A stretch of 64,000 nucleotides of DNA from Tragulus kanchil (taxonomy: Eukaryota; Chordata; Mammalia; Artiodactyla; Tragulidae). The translations under genes and the position numbers were made by a program. Shown here piece by piece: positions 47,287-58,277 of the stretch; the first letter of the stretch is position 1; each line of letters starts with the position of its first letter. The notes under the pieces are model-generated. The model was not told where the DNA came from and did not search any database. It saw only the letters and a list, made by a program, of their open reading frames with translations. The stretch covers positions 137,100,854 to 137,164,853 of the forward strand of contig JAIOJX010000031.1 in assembly GCA_022376925.1 (NCBI GenBank). Reading direction: 5' to 3'.

Positions 47287-47845
47287 AATCTTAAGTTTTA
47301 GATAGTCCTAAGGCTTGTCTATTTATCTTTCTTTGGGTTCTAACATTTACTCCCATAAGAATGAACATTTAATGAGACCCGGGATTGTCTGTAAAAACAT
47401 TTAGCTCTGATTGTTTTAAAAAGAAGAGATAAAATGTTTAATATGTGGCACCCTGGAGTGAGTCTTTTTCCCTATTTTAAATGATAATTCTAATGAAACA
47501 CCTATAATGTGTTAGAGATCAAGTCATATAGCTTCCCGTCAGAGAGTGCAATTGAGAACAATGGCACAGATGTTGTGTATTCAAATGATGTGAGAGCAGA
47601 TTTGAGGATAAGAAGAACTGAAGTGCCTCATGTAAGACTATATGATTACTCCCAACTGGTCCTAGTTCTCACCCGCCTGACTTTGAGCAAGATGTTTCAT
47701 ATACATAGACTCACATACTTTGACTTATTTACCTTATAATTAAAAATACACACTGAGGCTCTTCCTTGAGATTTGAAAAAATGTAATTATCATGAGGCAT
47801 TGAACCCAGATCAGTGATCCTAGGATGCTGTCTCGAAAGGCTGTG

Positions 47846-48182
47846 GCGGGTTTCCCCTGGTGGTCCAGTGGGTAAGGACACCGCCTTGCAGTGCAAGGGG
47901 CGCCAGTTCGATCCCTGGCCTCGGAAGATCCCACGTGCCGTGGAGCGGCTGGACCGATGTGTCCAATTACCGAGCCGGAGCTCTGGAGCGCATGCGCCCA
48001 GATCTGGTGCTCTGCGACAACAGAGGCCACCATGATGGGAGGCCCACAGGAGCCAAGGAACAAAGACGGATGAAAATAGAGAAATGAAAGACCAATAGAA
48101 GTGGCCCGCCTGCTCCCCTCCCTCCCCAACCCAACCCCCGCCCAAAAATAAATAATAAAATAAATAAATCTTTAAAAAAGAA
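47846..48182 (+). mobile_element. CHR-type SINE, second copy in the duplication
   Basis: It repeats 46699-47035 apart from tail changes (ccaataaaagtggcccaccc to ccaatagaagtggcccgcct). Confidence 0.9.
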
Positions 48183-48264
48183 AAAGGCTGTGAGAATACA
48201 CATCAATATGTAGAGAGGAAATATCGAAATAACTCACCATCTTTATTCTGGGCAAAATCTTAAG

Positions 48265-48433
48265 CTTTTTTGCAAATTTTTTTTTGGCCACTTCTAAGCG
48301 CTCCAGAGCTCCAGCTCAGTAGTTGGACACGTCGGTCCAGCCACTCCATGGAATCTTCCCAGGCCAAGGATCAAGGCAGCACCCCTTGCATTGCAAGGCA
48401 GTGTCTTTACCCACTGGACCACCAGGGAAGCCC
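48265..48433 (-). mobile_element. Internally deleted CHR-type SINE, second copy in the duplication
   Basis: The same internal deletion and flanks as 47118-47286. Confidence 0.88.
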
Positions 48434-48485
48434 AATCTTAAGTTTTAGATAGTCCTAAGGCTTGTCTATTTATCTTTCTTTGGGT

Positions 48486-50007
48486 CTACTGAATCTACTG
48501 GTACTGGTGATTCTCTCTGGAAAACTGAAAGTGGTATTTCTCCAAATAATCTCAGGTTAGATGGGGTTCCTCCAGTGGATTCTAACAGAGACAGACATGA
48601 AAACTTTTTCCTGGCTCTTTTTTCTCCTTTCTTCTTCCATCCCCTTCTTTACTTGGAGTCAGGCCCTTGGAACAACACATTTATTTATCAAAATAAATCT
48701 GACTGGTACAAGAGGATAATTTATTTTTTATTTAGGCATGACTTCTTTCTACCAAGAAAGCTATTTGGAAAACTACACCTTGCTTGGTAAGATCTCTGAA
48801 ATGAGAGCAGAGAAAGGGATCCCTACTGCAATCACCAGGGCAGGCTTGACAGGCTCCCTTCCCCTAGCCAGTGGGGGTGCAGACTCTGCTCTATTTGTCT
48901 TAATATTCCCTCTTCAGAAGCTGAGCTGCCCTCTCAGTTGTGTGGATTGCACTCACACTTGCATTGAGTACTTTCTGGCTGTTCCAAGCAGATAAGTTCC
49001 AGCAGCCTCCAATTTCAGCCTCCACAAAGGTCGACTTCTAAGTCTTAGGAAAGTCTGTGCCTTTCCCAGAAAGAAAATAGGTCTTTTTACCATTCTGTAG
49101 AAACCAAGAGATAGAGAGACAGTTTGAATCATTATCTCTTTCTATTAATAACGTCTTAAATTGTTCATAAGTGTCAAGATTCCTGTGACTTTTGAAGTAG
49201 TGAATATTTAAAAATGGATCTAAAAATATTTCTTTATGTTCAAGAGGAGTATATTACCCACATGCTCCAGCTAAGAGTATACTGAGGAAATGATTGACCA
49301 CAAAAAAAAGAAAAAAGAATAGAGAAATTCAGCTGGGGAAAACCAGAAAATGAGGTGAACAACAGAATACCTGTAAATGGATATGGATAGACTGAAAGTC
49401 TTATTTAAAGAGAATAAAAGCAAAAATTCTTCAAACAGAAGGGGTATGGTAGAGGGAATTCTAATAAATGCTCAACAAATTTATGAGCTGGGAGGCAGAG
49501 ACGCAGATGATGCAAAAGGATGCAGGTGAAGTTGTAAAGCAGTGGTGATTGTGAAACAGACATGAAGGAGGAGTGGAGATGTAAGTAAGAGCACAGGTGG
49601 CAAGTAAAGGTACATCGAAGGTTCCACTTTACTGTGGATGTGTAGAAACCACATGTATCATGGACTCATTAAAATGGCCCTGTTGAAATTAGAGTGGGAT
49701 TGAAGGGTGAAAGCATCAAACAGGACAAATAAGGAAAGCTTAAGGAGGAAAAGAACAAAAACTCCTTCTCCTAAGAGACCTCCTCTTGTAAGAAAACTTT
49801 CCCTTGTAACTGTGGTGAACGTTGAGCTATGTTTAAAACTATACAAACCTGGAGTTAGAAAATGTGAAACCTTAGGAATAGGAGTCCTAACTCCAGAGAT
49901 AACTCACAGCCCACCAGACCTGTGTCAGATAAGAAGACAGGCCTGGTACTTAGGCCAAAGGTTAACTCTGCATCTAAGCTTCCACAGGGCTAAGGAAACA
50001 CTGTCAT
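48486..50007. other. Unique DNA, no gene seen
   Basis: No repeat is recognised. The 103-codon frame at 49707-50018 is lysine/arginine-rich at its start and has no domain I can name. Confidence 0.45.
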
Positions 50008-52143
50008 TTAAAGATTGATCATCAGTTGTAGACATACTTAACCGATCTGTGTTGACTAAAACCAGGCTTCATGTTGGAATGTAACCTGTGCCTTTCTCTA
50101 ATCATATTTTTCATTGACAATACTTATGAAAAAACTTTGGAAGATTTGGGGAGGTGGGTTTGAGCATGTACACTTTGGGTATAAATGGTTGTCATAAAAT
50201 TCAGTCAGGGTCCTTGGCTAAGAGGAGACTCTGCTAATGGGCCAGCTGGCATAATTAAACTGCACTCCACTATCACCTTTGTCCCTCTGTGAGTGTTAGT
50301 TTCTTGGTAATCGGCTACAACAATTCTATGCAATGATAAATCAAATATGTGTGTACCAAAAATAATAGCACTTAAATACATAAAGTAAGGAAGAATCAGT
50401 AAAAAATTAATTAAAGTGAGCACTCAATCACCTGTCTCAGAGTAGTACAGATTTTAAAAATAAACTATCGTTGGGGATGAGATCAAGATGGTAGAGTAGG
50501 AGGATGTGGAGCTCACCTCTCTCCACAAACATATCAAAAATATATCTACACGTGGAACAACTCTCACAGGAAACCAACTTAAAATTGGCAGAAGATCTCT
50601 TATACAACCAGAGCTGTAAGAAACATCTCCATATAACTGGGTAGGAGGAAAGGAAAAAAAAAAAAAAAAAAGGCATCAGAAAGGGACTGACGTCCCTGGG
50701 AAGGAGCTGTGAAAAAGGAAAGGTTCACATGTGTGACCCCTTGCTCTAGAGCCCTTCTTGCCTTCTGGGAGGTCTGCTGGGAAAGGCAGAGGACTAGAGG
50801 TGTCTGAACTCTGCACACGAGGAGTGTGGGCCTGCTGGCTTGCTAGCAATCAGGGCAAAGACGGACCTGCTCTGACAGATACCACCTCCTGTCCTTTCCA
50901 GTGGGGCTGCTAGTCCCAGCAGCAGCCAGGCACAAACTGTGGACTTCAGCAGGTGGATCCTGGGAGAGAACTCAGTCTAGATATGTGGAGACAGCCTGGA
51001 GGACCCAGAGTGTAGTCTGGGCCCAACCATTGTTAGCATATGCAGCGCTAGCCCATTGCCATTTTGGGTTGTATTCTAAGGAAACATCTTAAAGATGGAT
51101 CATCAGTTGTAGACATACTTAACCGATCTGTGTTGACTAAAACCAGGCTTCATGTTGGAATGTAACCTGTGCCTTTCTCTAATCATATTTTTCATTGACA
51201 ATACTTATGAAAAAACTTTGGAAGATTTGGGGAGGTGGGTTTGAGCATGTACACTTTGGGTATAAATGGTTGTCATAAAATTCAGTCAGGGTCCTTGGCT
51301 AAGAGGAGACTCTGCTAATGGGCCAGCTGGCATAATTAAACTGCACTCCACTATCACCTTTGTCCCTCTGTGAGTGTTAGTTTCTTGGTAATCGGCTACA
51401 ACAATTCTATGCAATGATAAATCAAATATGTGTGTACCAAAAATAATAGCACTTAAATACATAAAGTAAGGAAGAATCAGTAAAAAATTAATTAAAGTGA
51501 GCACTCAATCACCTGTCTCAGAGTAGTACAGATTTTAAAAATAAACTATCGTTGGGGATGAGATCAAGATGGTAGAGTAGGAGGATGTGGAGCTCGCCTC
51601 TCCCCACAAACATATCAAAAATATATCTACACGTGGAACAACTCTCACAGGAAACCAACTTAAAATTGGCAGAAGATCTCTTATACAACCAGAGCTGTAA
51701 GAAACATCTCCATATAACTGGGTAGGAGGAAAGGAAAAAAAAAAAAAAAAAAGGCATCAGAAAGGGACTGACGTCCCTGGGAAGGAGCTGTGAAAAAGGA
51801 AAGGTTCACATGTGTGACCCCTTGCTCTAGAGCCCTTCTTGCCTTCTGGGAGGTCTGCTGGGAAAGGCAGAGGACTAGAGGTGTCTGAACTCTGCACACG
51901 AGGAGTGTGGGCCTGCTGGCTTGCTAGCAATCAGGGCAAAGACGGACCTGCTCTGACAGATACCACCTCCTGTCCTTTCCAGTGGGGCTGCTAGTCCCAG
52001 CAGCAGCCAGGCACAAACTGTGGACTTCAGCAGGTGGATCCTGGGAGAGAACTCAGTCTAGATATGTGGAGACAGCCTGGAGGACCCAGAGTGTAGTCTG
52101 GGCCCAACCATTGTTAGCATATGCAGCGCTAGCCCCATTGCCA
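50008..52143 (+). repeat. Direct duplication, offset 1081 (50008-51061 and 51089-52143)
   Basis: The 27-base spacer carries ctaaggaaacatcttaaaga, a deleted form of the flank before the left copy (ctaaggaaacactgtcattt). At the end of the left copy a C is lost (tagcccattg against tagccccattg). The pair overlaps the next one, so 51830-52143 exists three times (also 50749-51061 and 52940-53253). Confidence 0.95.
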
Positions 52144-52340
52144 GTGTATTCGTAGCCTGTGGTTCTAGCAGCCATGGGCTTTGTGGGTTGCACAAAGCTG
52201 ACATTGGAGGCTGCTATCAGTGCCCCCACAGTCTTTTCAGCAAATGGTGTTGGAAAATCTGGACACATTCATATAAATCAATGAAGTTAGAGCACTTATA
52301 CCACATACAAAAACAAATTCAAAATGACTTACTTTTTTCT
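50464..52340 (+). mobile_element. L1 with 5'-UTR-like start joined to ORF2 end
   Basis: The stretch begins ggatgagatcaagatggtag, the kind of opening seen in L1 5' UTRs, and continues GC-richer with no ORF1. At about 52229 it changes to L1 ORF2 text (cagtcttttcagcaaatggt, then aatcaatgaagttagagcac). The middle several kilobases of L1 are absent, so this is an internally deleted copy. Its 5' part is also repeated by the block duplications. The 5'-UTR assignment is less sure than the ORF2 part. Confidence 0.55.
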
Positions 52341-52375
52341 AGATATTGAAATATCAGTTTTCTAAGGGTGTTCTT

Positions 52376-52528
52376 ATCAGGTAGCCAGAGGATTGGAGCT
52401 TCAGCTTTAGCATCAGTCCTTCCAATGAGTACTCAGGGTTGATTTCCTTTGGATTGACTAGTTGGATCTTGCTGTTTAAGGGACTCTGAAGAGTTTTCTC
52501 CAGCACAACAATTCAAAAGCAGCAATTC
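52376..52528 (-). mobile_element. BovB fragment, antisense (left part)
   Basis: It reads ggtagccagaggattggagc, tactcagggttgatttcctt, actctgaagagttttctcca, matching the antisense BovB at 58940-59080. It stops at agcagcaattc, where an L1 is inserted. The second copy is at 53486-53638. Confidence 0.85.
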
Positions 52529-52935
52529 TCCAACCACTTATGAAGAGACTGTCTTTTTCTCTATTATATTGAATATATTCTTGCCTCCTTTGTTATGGAT
52601 TAGTTGACCATGGGTGTGTGGGTTTATTTCTGGACTTTCTATCCTGCTTCATTGATCTCCATTCAAAATTGTGTTCAAAATAAAGTAATTAGGAATAAAC
52701 CTGAAAATTAGGAAACACTGATAAAGGAACTTGAAAATCTCTCAAAGAAATGAAAAGATATCCTATGTTAAGTGGAAGAATTAATATTCTTAAAATGGCC
52801 ATACTACCCAAGGAATCTACAGATTTAATGCAATCCCTATCAAATCACCCATGATATTTTCCGTAGAACTAGTACAAATAATCCTAAAATTTATACAGAA
52901 ACACAACAGATCCAAAATTACCAAGACAACTCAAA
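52529..52935. mobile_element. L1 ORF2 pieces in opposite orientations (twin-priming pattern)
   Basis: The first part (52529-52672) is antisense ORF2 DNA (gagactgtctttttctctat, then gttgaccatgggtgtgtggg). The second (52673-52935) is sense ORF2 DNA that lies upstream in the L1 order (atggccatactacccaagga, tttaatgcaatccctatcaa). An antisense downstream piece followed by an inverted upstream piece is what twin priming gives for an antisense L1. The missing poly-A is unexplained. Confidence 0.65.
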
Positions 52936-53485
52936 GACTGAGCCCTTCTTGCCTTCTGGGAGGTCTGCTGGGAAAGGCAGAGGACTAGAGGTGTCTGAAC
53001 TCTGCACACGAGGAGTGTGGGCCTGCTGGCTTGCTAGCAATCAGGGCAAAGACGGACCTGCTCTGACAGATACCACCTCCTGTCCTTTCCAGTGGGGCTG
53101 CTAGTCCCAGCAGCAGCCAGGCACAAACTGTGGACTTCAGCAGGTGGATCCTGGGAGAGAACTCAGTCTAGATATGTGGAGACAGCCTGGAGGACCCAGA
53201 GTGTAGTCTGGGCCCAACCATTGTTAGCATATGCAGCGCTAGCCCCATTGCCAGTGTATTCGTAGCCTGTGGTTCTAGCAGCCATGGGCTTTGTGGGTTG
53301 CACAAAGCTGACATTGGAGGCTGCTATCAGTGCCCCCACAGTCTTTTCAGCAAATGGTGTTGGAAAATCTGGACACATTCATATAAATCAATGAAGTTAG
53401 AGCACTTATACCACATACAAAAACAAATTCAAAATGACTTACTTTTTTCTAGATATTGAAATATCAGTTTTCTAAGGGTGTTCTT

Positions 53486-54235
53486 ATCAGGTAGCCAGAG
53501 GATTGGAGCTTCAGCTTTAGCATCAGTCCTTCCAATGAGTACTCAGGGTTGATTTCCTTTGGATTGACTAGTTGGATCTTGCTGTTTAAGGGACTCTGAA
53601 GAGTTTTCTCCAGCACAACAATTCAAAAGCAGCAATTCTCCAACCACTTATGAAGAGACTGTCTTTTTCTCTATTATATTGAATATATTCTTGCCTCCTT
53701 TGTTATGGATTAGTTGACCATGGGTGTGTGGGTTTATTTCTGGACTTTCTATCCTGCTTCATTGATCTCCATTCAAAATTGTGTTCAAAATAAAGTAATT
53801 AGGAATAAACCTGAAAATTAGGAAACACTGATAAAGGAACTTGAAAATCTCTCAAAGAAATGAAAAGATATCCTATGTTAAGTGGAAGAATTAATATTCT
53901 TAAAATGGCCATACTACCCAAGGAATCTACAGATTTAATGCAATCCCTATCAAATCACCCATGATATTTTCCGTAGAACTAGTACAAATAATCCTAAAAT
54001 TTATACAGAAACACAACAGATCCAAAATTACCAAGACAACTCTGAGGAAAAAGAATAAAACTGGAAGCATAAATGCCCCAGACTTCAGCCATTTTTATGG
54101 TCCCACTCACATCTGTACATGACTACTGGAAAAAACGTGACTTTGACTATATGGACCTTTGTCAGCAAAGTGATGTCTCTGCTTTTTAATACATCTTTGC
54201 TTTAACTGTGTCTTTGCTTCTTCAGGTTGAAAGGT
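53486..54235. mobile_element. Second copy of BovB(-)/L1 mosaic, with the right BovB part at 54097-54235
   Basis: Only here does the sense L1 piece run to its end (ctggaagcataaatgcccca, gacttcag). The host BovB then resumes antisense (atggtcccactcacatctgt, catgactactggaaaaaacg, atggacctttgtcagcaaag). The two BovB parts are adjacent in the family order, which confirms the L1 went into BovB. Confidence 0.75.
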
Positions 54236-54399
54236 GTCCAGTATACTACTGAAGAAGAGCAGAAGGCAATCATTAATAACCAAATACATGCTTTATCCAT
54301 ATTTCCTTGATTTTTACCTAAATCCCCTTTTATCTTCCTGGATGCTATCCTGGACACCATCTTACTCTGTTATCATATGTCCTAGCTATGACAGCTGCT

Positions 54400-54500
54400 T
54401 TGGTGGCAGCTTTACTGAGATATAATCCACTTACCATAGAGTTCACTCACTTGAAGGAGTACAACTCAACTTTTTAGTGTCTCCAAAGTGTTCTGTAATC
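54400..54500 (-). mobile_element. L1M-type remnant, antisense
   Basis: The stretch cagctttactgagatataat, ccacttaccatagagttcac resembles the common antisense L1M 3' region. Confidence 0.5.
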
Positions 54501-54754
54501 ACCAGCATAATTAATGTCAAAACTTTAAATGAGAGATGAAAAAAGCAAATACAAACAAAACATTTAATTAACTATGTAGTTAACTTTACTGGTCATTCGA
54601 TTTCTTCATGAGATTCTAGTTACTTGTCTTTCATTTCAGCCTGAAGGATTTCCTTTAGTATTTCTCGTAAAGCACATCTGCTAGTGAGAAACCATCTTAT
54701 CTTTTTTTTTAGAATTTATATATATTTTTTTAATTTTGGCCTCTTTTATAGATT

Positions 54755-54973
54755 TTTTATTTATTTATTTTCATCCATTTTTATTCTTTGGCCTGTGTGG
54801 GCCTCTGACTGCAGTGGCCTCTCTTGTTGCAGAGCTCTGGGTCTGGGCGCTGGCTTGTATTAGACAAACCGGTCCAGGGGCAACACGTGGGGTCTTCCCC
54901 AGCCAGAGATTGAACCGGTGCCTCTTGCACTGTAAAGTGGACTCTTTACCCACTGAACCACCAGAGAAGCCCT
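54755..54973 (-). mobile_element. CHR-type SINE, antisense, diverged
   Basis: Diagnostic pieces: tttcatccatttttattctt, ggcctgtgtgggcctctgac, cagagctctgggtctgggcg, and the head complement accaccagagaagccc. The body lacks about 15 bases around the gtattagac segment. Confidence 0.83.
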
Positions 54974-55625
54974 CCCCTTTATTTCTGAAGGCTACTTTTG
55001 ATGGGTATAGAATTATTAGTTGACAGGTGTTTTATTTATTTATTTTTTAATATATCTTTTAGCGCTTTTTACAGTCATTCCAATGCCTTTGGGCCTCCAG
55101 GATTTCTAACAAGAAATCAGCTCTAGTCTTTTTTGGGGGGAGGGGGGCACTTCTATAGGTATTTCATTTATCTATTTTCATCCATCTTTGTTCTTTAGCC
55201 TGTGTGGACCTCTCATCTCAGTGGCCTCTCTTGTTGCAGAGCTCTGGGTCTGGGCGCTGGCTTGTATTAGACAAACCGGTCCAGGGGCAACACGTGGGGT
55301 CTTCCCCAGCCAGAGATTGAACCGGTGCCTCTTGCACTGTAAAGTGGACTCTTTACCCACTGAACCACCAGAGAAGCCCTCCCCTTTATTTCTGAAGGCT
55401 ACTTTTGATGGGTATAGAATTATTAGTTGACAGGTGTTTTATTTATTTATTTTTTAATATATCTTTTAGCGCTTTTTACAGTCATTCCAATGCCTTTGGG
55501 CCTCCAGGATTTCTAACAAGAAATCAGCTCTAGTCTTTTTTGGGGGGAGGGGGGCACTTCTATAGGTATTTCATTTATCTATTTTCATCCATCTTTGTTC
55601 TTTAGCCTGTGTGGACCTCTCATCT
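54812..55625 (+). repeat. 407-base direct duplication with breakpoints inside two SINEs
   Basis: Positions 54812-55218 recur at 55219-55625. The join lies in cagtggcctctcttgttgca, a segment shared by both SINEs. The SINE at 55140-55379 is therefore a hybrid: its tail side matches the SINE at 55545 and its head side matches the SINE at 54755. This is the expected product of unequal crossing over between SINE copies, though a misassembly at the shared word is possible. Confidence 0.9.
55140..55379 (-). mobile_element. Hybrid CHR-type SINE, antisense
   Basis: The left half (ggcacttctataggtatttc, then ttctttagcctgtgtggacc) equals 55553-55618; the right half equals 54812-54973. Confidence 0.85.
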
Positions 55626-55795
55626 CAGTGGCCTCTCTTTTTGCAGAGCACTGGCTCTGGGTTCATGCACTCCAGAGCTCCAGCTTGGTAGTTGGACACA
55701 TAGGACATGTGAGATCTTCCCAGGCCAGGGATTGAACCCACGCCTCTTGCACTGCAAGGCGGTGTCCTTACCCACTAGACCACCAGGGAAGCCCA
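55547..55795 (-). mobile_element. CHR-type SINE, antisense
   Basis: It has cacttctataggtatttcat, gagcactggctctgggttca, tagttggacacataggacat and the head complement gaccaccagggaagccc. About 15 bases of body are missing near 55703 compared with other copies. Confidence 0.85.
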
Positions 55796-56286
55796 GCTCT
55801 TAGGCTTACTGTGGGTCTCTTGTTCATGTTCATGAAGAGTTATTTCTCTCTTGCTATTTTAATCATTCTCTCTTTGTCTTTAGCTTTTGACTGATTATGA
55901 TATCTAGGTATGGATCTCTTTGAGCTTAACTTGAAGTTTGTTGAGCTTCTTCAGTGAGTCGATTCATTTCTTTTATCAAAATTTGAAAGATTTCACCCAT
56001 TATTTCTTCAAATATTCTTTCTGCCCTTTTCTTTCTCTCTAGCTTCCTGCTGGGCTTTCGGAACTCCCATTAGACATGTGTTGTGGGCTTGATGATGTCA
56101 CAAAGATCCTTATGGTCTCTGTTTAATTTTCTTCATCGACTGAAAAATTTCAATTGATCTGAATTTTTTCAATTAATCCAAATTGAATGTTCAAGTTCAC
56201 TGATTCTTCTTCTGCCTGCTTACATCTGCATTATATCTTATGTAAACTCCATATAGTAAATTATTTATTTCAGTTAGTACACTTTT

Positions 56287-56600
56287 TTTTTTTAATATTT
56301 ATTTATTTATGGCGGGGGGTGGGTTGGGGGGGGTGGGGTGGGCAGGCCACTTCTATTGGTCTTTCATTTATCTATTTTCATCCTCTTTTTTCTTTGGCCC
56401 GTGTGGGCTTCCCATCTCAGTGGTCTCTGTTGTCGCAAAGCACCATCTCTGGGCGCATGCGCCCCAGAGCTCTGGCTCAGTAATTGGACACATCGGTCCA
56501 GCTACTCCACGGCACATGGGATCTTCCCAGGCCAGGGATCGAACCCGCGCCCCTTGCACTGCAAGGCGGTGTCCTTATCCACTGGACCACCAGGGAAGCC
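56287..56600 (-). mobile_element. CHR-type SINE, antisense, with long target-site duplication
   Basis: Flanks cagttagtacactttt at 56271 and 56601 form a target-site duplication of about 16 bases. The body is full length and CpG-rich. Confidence 0.92.
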
Positions 56601-57496
56601 CAGTTAGTACACTTTTAACTCCAGATTTTCTGTTTGATTCCTTTTTTTATAAACTCTATTTTTATTTTATTTTATTTTTTTACTCTGTATTTGGTATATA
56701 TTGTTTGCCTGATTCCTTCTGTTCTTTAAACATAGCTTTCCTTTTGTGGATATACTTAAATAGTTGATTTTAAGTTTTAGCTCCATGTTTAGATTTCATA
56801 GGAACAATTTTCATTGGATTCCTAAGTATATGAATTTTTTGCATATATCATATCTTTTGATTGTTGAAAACTAGTCATTTTAAATAATATGAAGATAAAC
56901 TCTGAAAATCAGAGTCTCTACATTACTCAGGTTTTGCTATGGCTGTTTGTTATAGGTTTTATTGTTTGTTTAGTGATGTTTCTAAAAATCTCTCAAGTCT
57001 ATATATTTGTCATGTGTGAATACTGATATCTGTTAGCGATCAGCTAATGATTGGACAGATGTTGAATACTGATAATCTTGTTAGCGGAAAATTTTTTGAA
57101 CTGATTATGATATCTAGGTATGGATCTCTTTGAGCTTAACTTGAAGTTTGTTGAGCTTCTTCAGTGAGTCGATTCATTTCTTTTATCAAAATTTGAAAGA
57201 TTTCACCCATTATTTCTTCAAATATTCTTTCTGCCCTTTTCTTTCTCTCTAGCTTCCTGCTGGGCTTTGAACTCCCATTAGACATGTGTTGTGGGCTTGA
57301 TGATGTCACAAAGATCCTTATGGTCTCTGTTTAATTTTCTTCATCGACTGAAAAATTTCAATTGATCTGAATTTTTTCAATTAATCCAAATTGAATGTTC
57401 AAGTTCACTGATTCTTCTTCTGCCTGCTTACATCTGCATTATATCTTATGTAAACTCCATATAGTAAATTATTTATTTCAGTTAGTACACTTTTTT

Positions 57497-57818
57497 TTTT
57501 TTTAAAGATTTATTTATTTATTTCGGGCGGGGGTCGGGTTGGGGAGGGAGGGGAGCGGGCGGGCCACTTCTACTGGTCTTTCATTTATCTATTTTCATCC
57601 TCTTTTTTCTTTGGCCCGTGTGGGCTTCCCATCTCAGTGGTCTCTGTTGTCGCAAAGCACCATCTCTGGGCGCATGCGCCCCAGAGCTCTGGCTCAGTAA
57701 TTGGACACATCGGTCCAGCTACTCCACGGCACATGGGATCTTCCCAGGCCAGGGATCGAACCCGCGCCCCTTGCACTGCAAGGCGGTGTCCTTATCCACT
57801 GGACCACCAGGGAAGCCC
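57497..57818 (-). mobile_element. CHR-type SINE, antisense, second copy with a different tail
   Basis: The head and body are the same as 56287-56600. The tail reads differently, so either the tail was rebuilt in assembly or converted. Confidence 0.9.
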
Positions 57819-58277
57819 AGTTAGTACACTTTTAACTCCAGATTTTCTGTTTGATTCCTTTTTTTATAAACTCTATTTTTATTTTATTTTATTTTTTTAC
57901 TCTGTATTTGGTATATATTGTTTGCCTGATTCCTTCTGTTCTTTAAACATAGCTTTCCTTTTGTGGATATACTTAAATAGTTGATTTTAAGTTTTAGCTC
58001 CATGTTTAGATTTCATAGGAACAATTTTCATTGGATTCCTAAGTATATGAATTTTTTGCATATATCATATCTTTTGATTGTTGAAAACTAGTCATTTTAA
58101 ATAATATGAAGATAAACTCTGAAAATCAGAGTCTCTACATTACTCAGGTTTTGCTATGGCTGTTTGTTATAGGTTTTATTGTTTGTTTAGTGATGTTTCT
58201 AAAAATCTCTCAAGTCTATATATTTGTCATGTGTGAATACTGATATCTGTTAGCGATCAGCTAATGATTGGACAGAT

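Larger units (their letters stand above)
46221..48485 (+). repeat. Direct duplication, offset 1147 (46221-47338 and 47368-48485)
   Basis: The 29-base spacer contains acatttactcccataagaat, a scrambled echo of the flank before the left copy (cataagaatgaacatttact). Within the copies almost all mismatches lie in the SINE 3' tail (about 46947-46977 against 48094-48124). This suggests polishing with reads from other SINE loci. Confidence 0.95.
51830..54042 (+). repeat. Direct duplication, offset 1110 (51830-52932 and 52940-54042)
   Basis: The spacer is only seven bases (aaagact). Copies include the L1 tail, an antisense BovB piece and two L1 pieces in opposite orientation. Confidence 0.95.
54974..56286 (-). 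mobile_element. L1-like LINE body, antisense, host of the SINE cluster
   Basis: Pieces outside the SINEs read in L1 ORF1 antisense order: aacaagaaatcagctctagt, tctttgtctttagcttttga, cattatttcttcaaatattc, ttctgcctgcttacatctgc. In the coding sense these correspond to the ORF1-type glu-glu-ile-met segment and nearby. Many indels are present, and the subfamily is not clear. Confidence 0.55.
55891..58277 (+). repeat. Direct duplication, offset 1210-1217 (55891-57060 and 57101-58277)
   Basis: The 40-base spacer holds gttgaatactgataatcttg, a noisy repeat of text just before it (gtgtgaatactgatatctgt). The only sizeable mismatch is in the SINE tail (56281-56345 against 57491-57562). There the right copy has aaagatttatttatttattt plus a canonical G-rich tail, and the left copy has a simplified run. 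Confidence 0.95.
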
